Both the position numbers and the translations under genes were made by a program. Positions 12,827-26,100 of a stretch of DNA of 64,000 bases are shown here, one piece after another (position 1 is the stretch's first letter; every line of letters begins with the position of its first letter). Origin of the DNA: Pelobates cultripes (taxonomy: Eukaryota > Chordata > Amphibia > Anura > Pelobatidae); the NCBI GenBank assembly GCA_933207985.1, contig OW240916.1, positions 291,747,514-291,811,513 on the forward strand, written 5' to 3'. The notes under the pieces are model-generated. The model was not told the origin of the DNA. It ran no database searches and saw nothing but the letters and a program-made list of their open reading frames with translations.

Positions 12827-13547
12827 TTAAAAGGAACACTATAGTCACCTAAACAATTTTGGCTTAATGAAGCAGTTTTAGTTTATAGATCAGGGATAGG
12901 CAACACTCGGCACTTCAGATGTTGTGGACTACATCCCCCATAATGCTCTTACACCCATAATGCTGGCAAAGCATCATGGGAGATGTAGTCCAAAACATCT
13001 GAAGTGACGAAGGTTGCCTATGCCTGGTATAGATCATGCTTCTCAGGTTTCACTGCTCAATTCACTGCTATTTAGGAGTTAAATCACTTTGTTTCTGTTC
13101 ATGCAGCCCTTGTCACACCTCCCCTGACTCTGACACAGCCTGCATGGGAACAAAAACAAAGAAACAAAACAAAAAACCAACTGGTTTCACTTTCAAGTAG
13201 ATGTAATTTATCCTAAACAATTGTATCTCTTTCTCTGTAAATTGAACTTTAATCACATACAGGAGGCTCTTGCAGGGTCTAGCAAGCTATTAACATAGCA
13301 GGGGATAAGAAAATCTTAATTAAACAGAGCTTGCAATAAAGAAAGCCTAAATAGGGCTCTCTTTACAGGAAGTGTTTATGGAAGGCTGTGCAAGTCACAT
13401 GCAGGGAGGTGTGACTAGGGTTCATAAACAAAGGTATTTAACTCCTAAATGGCAGAGGATTGAGCAGTGAGGCTGCAGGGGCTGATCTATACACCAAAAG
13501 TGAGTAATTAAGCTAAAGTTGTTTTGGGGACTATAGTGTCCATTTAA
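12827..13547. mobile_element. T2-like MITE, family A, complete, with nested hAT MITE
   Basis: It starts TTAAAAGGAACACTATAG and ends CTATAGTGTCCATTTAA with TTAA at both edges. Without the nested 136-bp element it matches 51660-52214. TTAA targets and AAGGRA ends match the T2 (Kolobok-type) MITEs known in Xenopus. No coding capacity. Confidence 0.75.
12883..13034. mobile_element. hAT-type foldback MITE (136 bp) inside a T2 MITE
   Basis: The element 12891-13026 starts CAGGGATAGGCAAC and ends GTTGCCTATGCCTG, and folds over most of its length. The flanks ttatagat/gtatagat are an 8-bp target duplication with one mismatch, as for hAT. Confidence 0.75.
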
Positions 13548-14051
13548 TGTGACTTGTAGGGAATTCAAAATGCTCAACCTGGAATAACTCTGAATTTGAA
13601 TCTGAATTTCTGAAATTTATACTTCATGGATTTAATGAGATTTAAATCTGAATAGCTAAATTAGCAAGACTGTAACTATAGCAGAGTTGGTGAATGTGTC
13701 CACAACAATTATTTTGGAATAAATTCTGCAATTTAGATTTTAATTTGCTGTGATTGAGAATTTAATAAAAAAAACAAAAACAAAAAACCCTGTGTGAGTT
13801 GTAGCAATGTGGAGCTCTTGGATTTACTCACACGTATCGAGCTGCTGTAAAGATTTTATTTATTTATGGCTGCTATGGAGCTTTTCGATTGAATGCAAGT
13901 TAAATTATACACAGACAATCTAAACCGTGAAATCGATATGCTGTGGCAGACCTAGGTTACTTCAATAGCCGGTATTTACAATGTATTTTATTTAATAGAA
14001 AAATTGACATCATTATTATGTTAATTTCCAGAATTCCATTCACACAGAGCT

Positions 14052-14177
14052 TTATACAAACCCTCTCTTCTTGAGCAAAGTATACTGATCATGAGGGTTC
14101 ATAGCTTCGTAGTTAGAAAGTTCAAGTGAAAATGTTGCTGATCCTGAGGTGATGGAACGCAGGTCTGTAGAGTATCC
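14052..14177 (-). CDS. GFM2: GFM2 coding exon 20 and stop
   Basis: Encodes [41 protein letters not shown] and TAA at 14054-14052. GYST.LR..T.G.A is the conserved end of domain V. A minus-strand AATAAA (13992-13987) is a plausible poly(A) signal. Confidence 0.95.
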   Translation of the reverse strand, partial: GYSTDLRSITSGSATFSLELSNYEAMNPHDQYTLLKKRGFV

Positions 14178-17100
14178 CTGCAGAGAGGAAAACGTGAAAT
14201 CACAATGTGTTTTAATTGGGTTTAATGTATAAAGCATGCCCTCTGGTAACCAGCTTATTTCTTTAGAAACACAATTGGGGTTAAATCACTCAAGTGAGAA
14301 TTCAAAGTGAAAATAGCTGAACTGGAACAATTCTCTAACTCTGCTTTCAGTTCAGCTAATTTGGCTTTAAATGTAAAATTCACTTTAGCTGCTGTCTTTA
14401 GTACATAACTGACTGACTTCTTGCCCTTCAGTGTTTTATCCCAACAAACTCAAAGCAACAAATTCATCGCAATTTGACCCTAAAGGTTAGTGTGCCTAAG
14501 GCAGGGGGGCCCAAATGGTAGATCCCCAGATGTTGTGGAACTACAACTACTATGATGCTTTGCATGCCTTTAGAATGTCATGGCGTCATGGAATCTGTAG
14601 TTTTAAAACATCTGGGGATCTACCTTTTGGGCACCCCTGGCATAAGGGAACACCTGAATACAAGGGTCAAACAGAATTAATCTCAAGCACGCCATCTAAG
14701 AACAGGGACACATTGGAAAACCTTTGATTTCTAAAGAACATCGATTTCTATTGGAAATTAAGTAAAAATAAAAAATAGAAAGAGATGAATAGGTTATGGT
14801 ATTGGACTAGCCAGCACTAGTACCTCAAAGAAGGTTACAGGGGGTATTGAGGGGCATAACCCCAGGATAGATATGAAGATAGCGGAAGAATGGGGTGGGA
14901 AACCACTCACTCAAAGTGGGTGGAACCCACTCACATTCAAAAAAATACCTCCTAAAGTAAAGTTACATATACATGGTATAAACCTTTATTAAGCCACAAA
15001 ATAAAATAAATAAACTCCTAAATTGCTACGCACCCAAAACGTGTATAAACAGTGATAAAGTGAAAACACAGTGATATGACTTTAAAGGCCTGAGTAGATC
15101 TGCCCTAAATACCGCAATTAAGTATACAGGGTCTAATGTAGAAAATAGTAATAGTCCTTAAAGGGATCAGGTAAAAATATGTGGACCACCGTATTAATGG
15201 TATATTAAATATGTGTCTGGATCGTAAAGAATCCGCAGAACCCTCAATTACATACTAGAGGTCCATGGATACATAGTAAAATAGCCTAAGCTTATTAGTG
15301 AGATAGTGGATACCTCCTAAGTATAAATATAATGATATGTATGAGGTCTGCACAACATACGGATTGAAAAATAAAATATATATAGGTGCGCTCTATGGAG
15401 GCTGCAGTAGATCTTTACGAAGACTCCCCAACCTTGTGATAACACAAAAACGATAAAACAAACAATAGATAAATAGCACCTAAGTTTCCATCTTAGAGAT
15501 AAATAAGGAAACTTAAAACAGGGAATAAATGTGGTTTTTAAAAAGATATAGGTATTACCATCATTTCAGCGAGAGGTACAGATGCTATGATGACTTTGTT
15601 ATCAGAACGGCTCTGAATTTCCTGAACGCTACCCCTCCTTTGGGCCAAGTCCCCCAATACGGTACTGAGATATTCTTCACCCAGAGTTATCTCCAGTTTC
15701 ATTAGAGGCTCCAGGACCTGCTTTTCTGCTTTCTTCAGAGCCTGTACAGAGAGTAAAAAAAAAAAAATCATGATTGTTTTACTTGTGCATTTTCAAAATG
15801 ATTGATAACCAATATGTCTGGCAATGCAGTAATTATAAAAGTTAACGAGTTACAGGACACACTGTTAACACACACGTCTGCTAAAAATCTTGCTTTTAAA
15901 GGGTAATTACAATTCTTTAGTCATATTGTTAAACATAAAGCAATACAGTAAGGGCTGGCTTGTGCACCTTATTCAAAAATACTTAGACATTATTAGTGTT
16001 ATTCACTAACGTTACTATTCAATGTCAATTTCAGGTTTTTTACCCAAATTGAAAAACATCTCTAAATAAACTGTGCTTGGAGTTCAGATACTTTGTCCAA
16101 AAATGTCAAATGAATTTTGAATTCACTCTGTATTTTCGCTTTAGTGAATAATTCAGTAAAGATCTAAAGCCTTGAACGTTTTAAACAAACATTTTCTTTA
16201 CGGAATTTACACTATTGCATAAAATGATTATCTATTTTTTCTTTCAAATTTTGCAAATAATATCATAATCCTACTCAGGCAAGGCAAAGCCAGGGCAGAA
16301 ACTGCAGACGAAGAGGAGAAATACAAACATTTTCATTTCTCCTTTTGTTCTGTATGCAGAATGGCAGGTGAAAAAAAAAGAGCTTATAACAATTGGTTGA
16401 CAGGAATCTAAGATGGAGGCTCCAAGGTGTAGGTTAAAGAATGTGGATTTCTTCATTTAACTTTATTTTTTACACCTCACAAACAGATGTGTTAAATAGA
16501 GGGATAAGTAAACATTATATAAAAAGAATTATAGATAGGTACTTTCCCTTTAATAAAACTTTGACAATTGGTAAAAATGAAGACCAGCATTACATATGGC
16601 TTGTAAAATGTTACAAACTATATCTTTGCTATGATCTCCTTCAAATTTAGAATGTCTTGCTTATCTAGACCTACATAGTTTGTTCCTAGTTGCTAAACAG
16701 AACATAATTTAGTATTACAGCAATTACAGTACTATTGGAAAGCAAGGTTAGTCCGTTTTCAGTTTCTGTTTGTGAATAAGCAATCTGATTTTGAACCACT
16801 GCCTGCAAAACAAACTTTGTTTAGTTCAATGAACTGTTTTTTTTGCGTGCACAGTGGACTGTAATTGGACTATGAGAGTGTGTTCGGCCGACTGGATCAA
16901 TCGCTCAGCAGTTGATATTGTGTAACTAACCACATCTGCCTTGACAAACTGGAACTGGAACTACTGGGTAATTTTTTTTTTTTTTTTTTTTTAATCAGGT
17001 TTTCACTTCTCATTTCTATACAATTTAATTTTATGCTTAGTGGATAAAATATGTATTCAATCATTTACTGATAAGGCAGGGGATTTTGGCTAGCTAGCTT

Positions 17101-20097
17101 GCAATGAATTTTTAATAAAATAAGTTCCCTTTTTAAATGTTTGATTATAAAGCAATAAAATGTATTAAATACCCAGTTAGAATCAATAGTTTCTTCCACA
17201 TGTATACCTTGCCTGTAAAGAAATGAATAGACATTAGAATGGGACTGCACTGTTGTAGAGTTTTTGCTAACACTCTCTCGCCTCTGATCATGGTTGAGTA
17301 TTGTGCCAATAAGCAAGTGTTTTTACTTATCCATGGTGGTTGATGATTATTTGATCTAACAATCAAAGAATCACATGATCAAAGCCTAAAAGGCACAGCG
17401 ATTTCGGTTTCTGAAACTATCTTTTTTTAAATTCCTGCAGAATCTACCAGGCAACATTTTGCAGTTTGCACCTCCTAGTTACTATACTGCAGGTACGCCC
17501 GCCTGCACATACCATAACACTAGGATTTTGAGTGTTTTTGTAGTTAACCCCTTTCTAACCATAGCTTGTTGGTCATTGTGCCAGTTCCTGCAGAATCTAC
17601 CAGGCAACATTTTGCAATTTGTACCTCCTAGTTACCAAACTGCACATACTCCCTCCAGCACATACCTCTAGATGCCATTTCTCACGGTCTTTAACACAGG
17701 ACCGTGTCATCATTTCTGAGATGCTATTTTCTGCGGTATACTGGCACTCTCAAGCTTGTTTTGGAGTTCAGACACTGCAGTTTCGTTAAATATTGTTATC
17801 AGCTTAGTTAGCAGCTTCAGTGCAGCTCACTGGGACTTGGCTATTTTTCCTTGAGCCCGGATACTGGTATATCGATACATTATTAACACTACTAATTTGT
17901 AGCTGTCGTTCCCACAGTGGTATTTCACTCTGTTAACAGGCAGTGTAACTGTATCACTTGAGGATTTCTTACAACAGTTATTTGAACTAAAATTTGTTTG
18001 TATACCCCCCTTTTAACTATGTACATTAAAAGTGAAGTTTTAATTATCTTTCCTCTTTTTTAATCTCCCCGAGCCCAACCTATCCTAAGGTCATCCCTTT
18101 ATAACGAGGCAACTACCACTCTGCAGGACACTATCATTTATCCTGTCTCCCTTCCGTATTGTTTAGTTTTATAGTGCACTTCGTTGCACTAGGGGTTAAC
18201 CCGTGCTCAGGAGTAAGATTATTGTACTATCCTTTTAAAAAGAGATTTGTCCAAATCTAGTTTTTGACATTACTAATCTATTCTAAAAGTATGTGTTTTC
18301 TTTTCAAGCAAGGTAAAATGTTAAAAAAACAAAACAAAACAACATTTTATCTGAAATAACATGTAATGCACAATTTGTAATCTACCGCATCAGTTGTCGA
18401 ATGAGAGAAAATGAAAACATAAATACTGGAACACCTTAACAGCATAAATACATTTTAGATTGCATTCTATGTTGCTACACGGTAACCAATGTCCCAAATT
18501 CAAGTTTAGGGACTTTCATTTTGAGGGTAGGGGAGGGAACAGAGAATGGAAACTAGATCAGAGGGAATCCTATTGGATTCACAAATTAGGCACTTTGGAA
18601 TGACAAGGTCTTAATGCGGATTTGGAATGGTTTTTTTGATATTAGTATTTTATTTATGGTTAGAACTTCATAGCATGTATACGCTATAAGGATTGGTTCA
18701 TTACTAAAATTGAATAAAAATACAACTTAATCAAACATATATTTTTATTTGGCAAAAACAAATAGAGAACAGGAGAATTCGTTTTATTTTATCATTTAAA
18801 CAAGTATGGAGATTTACCTTTTGTAAGCATCGGGAGACACACGCAGACACCATGGTAATGGAACTACCAGGAAGTACATTGACTGCAAGTACAGTAACGG
18901 CAACATCCTGGATGGGACAACCGAGCAAAGGGCCTGGGAATAGAAAGGCACATTAACACAGTTTTCATAGCTATTTATGGACTCTCTAACGAGAGGGGGA
19001 AAAGGGGACAAGCTATGACAAATCTCACAAACAATATTACCAGTGTGCACAAAGATCAGCAAAATAGGTTTTTGATTGCTACACGTTGGGTATTATCCTA
19101 GCTCACTGCCACTTCTGTATCGACAAAAATTATTACAGGCGGTTCTTTCCTCTTGGAGAGAGGGCTTATCAAACTGGTTAATGACTTGTGGCTGTGAGTC
19201 CATTATGAGCAATGTGGAAAAAAATTAAATGGCATAAATTGTATCCCTTCATTAAGGTTTGGATGATAACCCTTACACAGGAAAAACTAGTAAAAAATAA
19301 AAATATGTAAGTGAACTTTTAGTTTTCTCTTATAGGGAAGAACACAAAAAGGGGTCAGCGCTGATATGACAACAGGAATAGAAGAGTGTAAAGTATAGGC
19401 AGCACACCTATAGAATGGGGGGTCCACTCAGGATAAGAAAAGAGAATAAATGAAAAGGGTGCGCCTTAAAAATAAATGAAAATAATACTTCTATAGATAT
19501 ACAAAATATAGTGAAAAAAGGAATATGGCAACATTATAGAAATAGCCCCAAAATTCCTTTATTAACACTTAACAATAAATATTGAAAGGTTTCTAGACGC
19601 GTTTCGCCACTGCTGGCTTCATCAAGTAGAAACATATAGCTATATTACATTACCATTTTTTATTATTATTTTTTATTTTTGGTATTTTATTTTCTTTTTT
19701 ATCCTGACCTGACACCATTTTTCTACGATTCATAAGAAGTACCAAGAATCCCAAAGTGGGGATTGTACCACCCACACGCTATTCATCGAGCAGTGCGTCT
19801 GCTCAATATACCGTGAGTATATTTTATCCTACTTTTTACTACTGTTAACAGCCATACAGGGAGCACTATATATTTCATCTCATCCCGAGCTGGATTCTCC
19901 TACTGGGCCGGTATATTGAAGATCACTAGAGACACTCTGCATATCCTTGAGTGGGGATTGTTCCATTTCACGCCATTTAAACCAGAGCTGGACTTAAGCT
20001 CTGGATAGTGCGAGTAGTTTCTTTTTATTTATCCGATATTTTATTGATTAAGACATACTGTACCATTGGAATCTTTTGTCTTCTGCTTTATATAAAT

Positions 20098-20142
<45 letters not shown>

Positions 20143-23100
20143 CATACATACATACACACACTCTTTTGGACTACGAGTCTTCACCTGTGACCATATACCC
20201 CATTCGCTGTCCCAAAAGGATTTTCTCATGCCAACGTGTATCACTCCAATTTTGGACTATTGCAGACCTTTGTATATCTATAAAAGTATTATTTTCACTT
20301 ATTTTTAAGGCGCACCCTTTACCTTTTTCTCTTTTCTTTTAGTTTTCTCACCTTGCAGGAAAGAACTTTGAATGCCGTTTTCTATGGCTTCTTGGAAGTC
20401 CTTAAGTAGAGAGTCTGGAATATTCTCTGCATACTCAATAACTGGACTAATGCCTGCATCAGGATTTGGATTAACTTCCAGGTCTACCACCACCAGATGG
20501 CGGGTATCACCTACTGTTCTATCCAAGGTGTCTGGTGGAATGATGGGAAAAAAACAATATAAACGTCTATGTTTAATGATTGGCAATTTGTAATAACATA
20601 AAATACTAATTTTAGTTTTATATATTATATATAAAAATATATTATGGACTACATTACTCATGATGTAGTCCGTGGTTTCTATAACTAAAGGCCATCAGAT
20701 AGGACCCTCGTTAAAGATATGGACCACTTGGCTGGCTAAGCATCATGAGAAACACAGTCCATAACAACTGCAGAGCTGTTAGCTAGACATCACTGCTCCA
20801 AAGTAAGCAGTCAGACAATGAAACACGTAAAGAAGAACACCATATGAAAATGTATATGGCAAGAAGACGTTTTGTACAAACGGATATAGAAAATAATGCT
20901 AGAATATTAGAAACCATTATGCGTTACTTGTTCCCATTTTCTAAAACAACTATTCGGTTCATCTTGTGACAGCGGTGTCTTGCCAACGCTCTTGATGAGT
21001 TAATATGATACTTGGTATGGAACAGACGTAACAAGGTACAAGATGTAAAACCATTGTAAACAACCCGGACCTTTGCATTTAGGGTGTGAGTTGGCAAAAC
21101 AAGTTTAACTCATGGCACTGAAGTATGTGCTTGTCCAAGATGTGATCATGCCAATCTTGTGACACTTATGTAATGTTTATTATGTGATATTGTTTAGAGG
21201 TAGTGATGTCCCGAACTGTTCGCGAACGGTTTGCCGCGGACTCATCATTGAGTAAACTTTGACCCTGTACCTCACAGTCAGCAGACACATTCCAGCCAAT
21301 CAGCAGCAGACCCTCCCTCCCAGACAGCATCCATTGTGAAGCTGCATTCTTAGTGAGCTGTCCAGGAGGTGGGAGGGTCTGGGAGGGAGGGTCTGCTGCT
21401 GATTGGCTGGAATGTGTCTGCTGACTGTGAGGTACAGGGTCAAAGTTTACTCAATGAAGAGTCCGCGGCGAACCATTCGGCGAACAGTTCGGGACATCAC
21501 TATTTAGAGGACATAAAACAAAGCAAGACTTTCTGTTGGGTAGAATATTGCTAAGACTGCTGAACAATTCCATGTAACCCACTTACATTTCCAAACATAA
21601 CCCTCATCGTGCATAAAATGTGTTCTAGATAATATTATGGCAGCATGAACTAACAGGAAGCTCCGCCTCTAACAGCGGAATGCAGGTAACAGTACTCTGA
21701 TAGTAGATATAGATGACTGCTCACTTCCTATAAGACAGTTTCCCTGTCCTTCTCAGCAGGAGAATGTAGCCTCTTTTTGCAGGCCAGGTCTCTTAAAACC
21801 TTCAGGGCTCTTTTTAGAAAGGCACACCCAGGGATGTTCTACTTTTCTTTCCCTTGAGACCTAGGCTCTTATATGTTTAAAGGGCAACTCGTGGCTACAT
21901 AACTACTTCATGTCAAGTGGTTATGGTCCCTGGAATCCACCACCACCAAAATTGTGTGTAATTTTTGTAAAGAATTACTCATTATAAGCGGCCAGTTTGA
22001 AAACACTAACTCTTAGATGTAAGAAGGTGCTAGTTGAGAATTAACATGAATTGGTTTTTTAAGGCCATGTGTTTCCCCTGCATATAGTTCAATAAGATTG
22101 TACTTTCAGGAAGTGGGAAGAATAATACGGTTTCTCTAGAGCTTTTCTACCCAATAGTTAAAGTCATTTCTAACAGAATACTTTCCAGTGTCAAATCAGA
22201 ATATTAAAACAACAAAAGAAATATGAAACCGCACCTGATGCACTAGACGGACTCAATATGGTTTCTCTGTATGCAACTTGCAAAGGGCCCAGGTACGTCT
22301 GGAGTCCGTATTCACGCCTGATGCGGTCATGGATGATCTCAATGTGCAGTTCTCCCATCCCACAGAGAATCATCTAATGGGCAATGATTAGAAAGGTGTA
22401 ATCACACAACAATGTGTCTATTAATCAGAATAACCATCGTCTATTATACAGGGAATTTCTCCTAAAATGAATCTACGCTTGCATTTAAACGAATAGGAAG
22501 CTAATAGTTATTACTGCTCTCTTTAATATCTATTTTATTCAGAAGAATGGAAAACTGTCAAACTTGCAAATGCTGGTCCAGCACTCCTGCTTTGATATAG
22601 CAAAGACATGAGAAAAAGACATTCAGCCAAGTCATTTGACTGCGACAGGCATAGAAATCCCAACCAACTGTAGAGATCAAAGGGACAGGTTCACTAAACA
22701 GTGGTAACAAAAATCTCCGTTAATACACACTTTTAAGAGCCTGAAAGGTGAATGGTGTATGATACGGTGGTAAATGGTTTTAAATAAAAGGCGGTCAGGT
22801 TAGTTATGACTGACTGGCTATTTGGTGGTTAATAAAGTTAAACATTTTGAAAGGTGTTGTTGTAAGCCCCTTGAGCTTTCAATAAGCACCATGGCCAAGC
22901 CCATTGAAAAGCAATTAAACGTTGTCTGTGGTTATTGTGTGGTTTCATTTTATTTATGCCTACCATGCATAAACCTTGTTACATGCCCCTGGTTTTCATT
23001 CAGATAACCGGTCCTGTTTCTTCCTGGTTTTGTTAACTCAGTGTAGCTAAACTCAAGCAATTGTTTAGAGCACCTGCCTTACAAAGACTTCTCATTTTGA

Positions 23101-26100
23101 GCTGTGTTAGGAAGACTGTGATTGGTCAACCAGAGAAAGTCTGGGCTTGGTTAGAAGGGGAGGGCTTGCAAAGTCTGCTTACAAGAGATCTGCAGTGTGG
23201 CGGAACATACAGTCCCTTTGTGGATTTTTCTGTTTATACGTTCGGGATTTGTTGTGCCCGAACGAGGACCACCCCTGTACCCCATTAGAACATCCACACC
23301 AGCAACTTAAGTGCGAAACTGCAAGGGAAGTAATTAAAGGACCACTATAGTGCCAGGAAAACACTCGTTTTCCTGGCACTATAGTGCCCTCACCCTCAGG
23401 GACCCCCTCCCGCCCGGCTCTGGAAAGGGGTTAAAACTTACCTTTTTTCCAGCGCTGGGCGGAGAGCTCTCCTCCTTCTCTCCTCCTCCGTTCCTCCTTC
23501 TGGGCTGAATGCGCACGCGCGGCAAGAGCTGAGCGCGCATTCAGCCGGTCTCATAGGAAAGCATTCTCAATGCTTTCCTATGGACACTGGCGTGCTCTCA
23601 CTGTGAAAATCACAGTGAGAAGCACGCAAGCACCTCTAGTGGCTGTCAATGAGACAGCCACTAGAGGGAATAGGGGGAAGGCTTAACCCATTAATAAACA
23701 TAGCAGTTTCTCTGAAACTGCTATGTTTATTAAAAAATGGGTTAACCCTAGAAGGACCAGGCACCCAGACCACTTCATTAAGCTTCCCTTGGATGGCCGA
23801 ACGTGGGCAGTGGTACTTGGTCGTCAAGTGCCTGGAACTTCTAAAGATTATATCGCTGCCCATCCTACTTCCCAACCACCTATGCAAACGACATTCGGGA
23901 GATGGGAACTACCGACTGGGGGGAGCATTCGCTCCCTAAAATCAGGAGAATCCTTTTATGGTGTTCGCTCAGGAACCCCCAAACAGAGACCGACCGTGGC
24001 ACATATTTCCCTGGAACTGTTTTGGGCCATCACCTCATGGCCGGTCAAAATTTAACCCCAGTGGCGATCCAATCCTGCCAAATGGATCGGAGTGATACCT
24101 GGCCAAGTTGGACACTCAGATCAGAGCTATCCGGGGATATAATTAGTGGGGTTTCTGGTTATATTGGGGCATTGTATATTTTGGGTATATTTTCCTGTAA
24201 CTGAGAGATAATTGAGTTATAGTTTTCGCACTTAATTATCTCTCAGACACAGAGGATCTTGGGAGGAAAAACCCTGTAATGTTGTGTTGGAGATCCCATG
24301 CTAGGGGTCAGTGCATAAAAGCAGTGTGTGGCCAAAATAAAATCAGTTGACTCTCAGAACTATGTCTCATCTAGTTACTTGGTAATGGTTGCTTGAGTGT
24401 TTAATGGTTCTAGTCTGGTTGAGAGGAGGAATTAGCGGAGGTAACCAGTCGAGTTACCCGGGGTCCGCTACATGCAGCTTTCACAAAAGTGCTTTTAGTT
24501 ATAACTCCAATAAAAAATTGCATTATTAAATTAATGCATGATGTTATAGGGGCACTATATACTAAATAGCGATTTATTTGTGGACTGACACTTTAAATGG
24601 ATAATCTGGTAACCATACATTCAAGCCTTTTTAATCTATTAGCTATTAACATAACAGGCATGCTTAAACCTACTTTTACCGGAAGATCTTCTGTGTATAT
24701 ATACAAATATATAGAGTGTGTGTGTGTGTGTGTGTATATATGTATATATACACACACACACACATCGATACAAATACACTTATCAGCTTACTTGGCCAGA
24801 ATCAGGATCTATCTTCACTTTTAAGCTTGGATCTTCCCGCTGCAGATATTTTAAGGCATTTTCCAAATCTATATTTTTTGGAAAGGGTTAATAGGAACAT
24901 TATAACAAGATATGAATTTATATGCATTCTGTGTAATTAAAAGACAGGGTAAAGACAGCTATTATATGTAGAACCCAGGTAAATCATATAACTATCATAA
25001 CAGATGTTATAATTAACACTGTAGTCATGATCCATTTTTTACTTTACACGTTAATGATAATTTGATTTTATAGGTGAGAAAAGAAGGGAATGGTATTGAG
25101 ACACATTGCACAAACGATCAGAAACAAGATAGGGGAATTGTGACATTAAAAGCAATATTAAAAAAATTACACTTTTGCATTTTTTTAATGCAGAGTTTGG
25201 GGGGTGGGGGGGTGGATGAGGCCAAATTGTATATTCACATAACTATTCCAAGACTGGTGTAAGTAAATTTTAAATCAATAACAGCTTATGACCACTTTCT
25301 ATAAATTGAATGACACAAAGCTAGAGTATATATTATTTATTTATCTAGAGGGGCTTTTTTCTATTTTGGAATTATAATTTATTAAAGTGGATGACAGTGA
25401 ATGATTCTCTTTACTAATGTTGTAGTTGATTTACTGCAAACCAATTAGTTTGAATGACTATCTGTTCCTGTCCAAATTAAAGATAATAAAGTTGCGTGCA
25501 CGCAGAAGTAAATTCACACTGAGACACAAAGTTCAGGGTAATGAAAGAACTTCGGAGAAGTTTAATGGTTTCTGACAGAAAATGGGTGCGCAGACCCTTT
25601 TAAAGGCATTATTACATCACTGAAGAAAATCAAGATATAGACAAATAGACATTGTTAATTGGCTTAGGTGCTAAGATGTTAGTAAAATGCCCTCCCCATT
25701 CTTAGGTCACTATCCCCGTCATGATTATCTCCTCCAGGTTTTAGCGCCATTTTGCTAACATGAGGAGCTCACTCGACGGGAGGGGCCTTTTGGCAGCTAT
25801 CCATTTAGAGCGTAGCTGGCACTTGTTAGTTTCTCAAGGTTAGGTTTCAAGGCTTTTAGTAAATACACATTTTATCAAAGCTATTTCTTGCTGGCATGCA
25901 AATTTTATGTTCTATAGACAAAGCTTTCTTGTAAAACTATGGGGGCCTCTTAGAGGTATAGCAAGAGGATTTAAAGGGGCCTAATAATTCTACAACACTA
26001 ATATAAATATATTTAAGTTTCAGCAGAAAACATGAAGAGTTGTTAATTCATGTAAAAGTCCAATTGTTAAGATTTCTCTAAAAACAGCTAATTATCTATA

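Larger units (their letters stand above)
19316..20349. mobile_element. About 1-kb retroelement with 14-bp target duplication, next to a GFM2 splice donor
   Basis: cttttagttttctc occurs exactly at 19316-19329 and 20336-20349, bounding a 1006-bp insert. The insert carries inverted repeats of about 68 bp (19433-19500 against 20268-20335), a hammerhead-like motif and a TA/CATA microsatellite (20097-20160). No protein was recognised. The architecture suggests a non-autonomous Penelope-like or retrozyme-like element. Confidence 0.75.
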
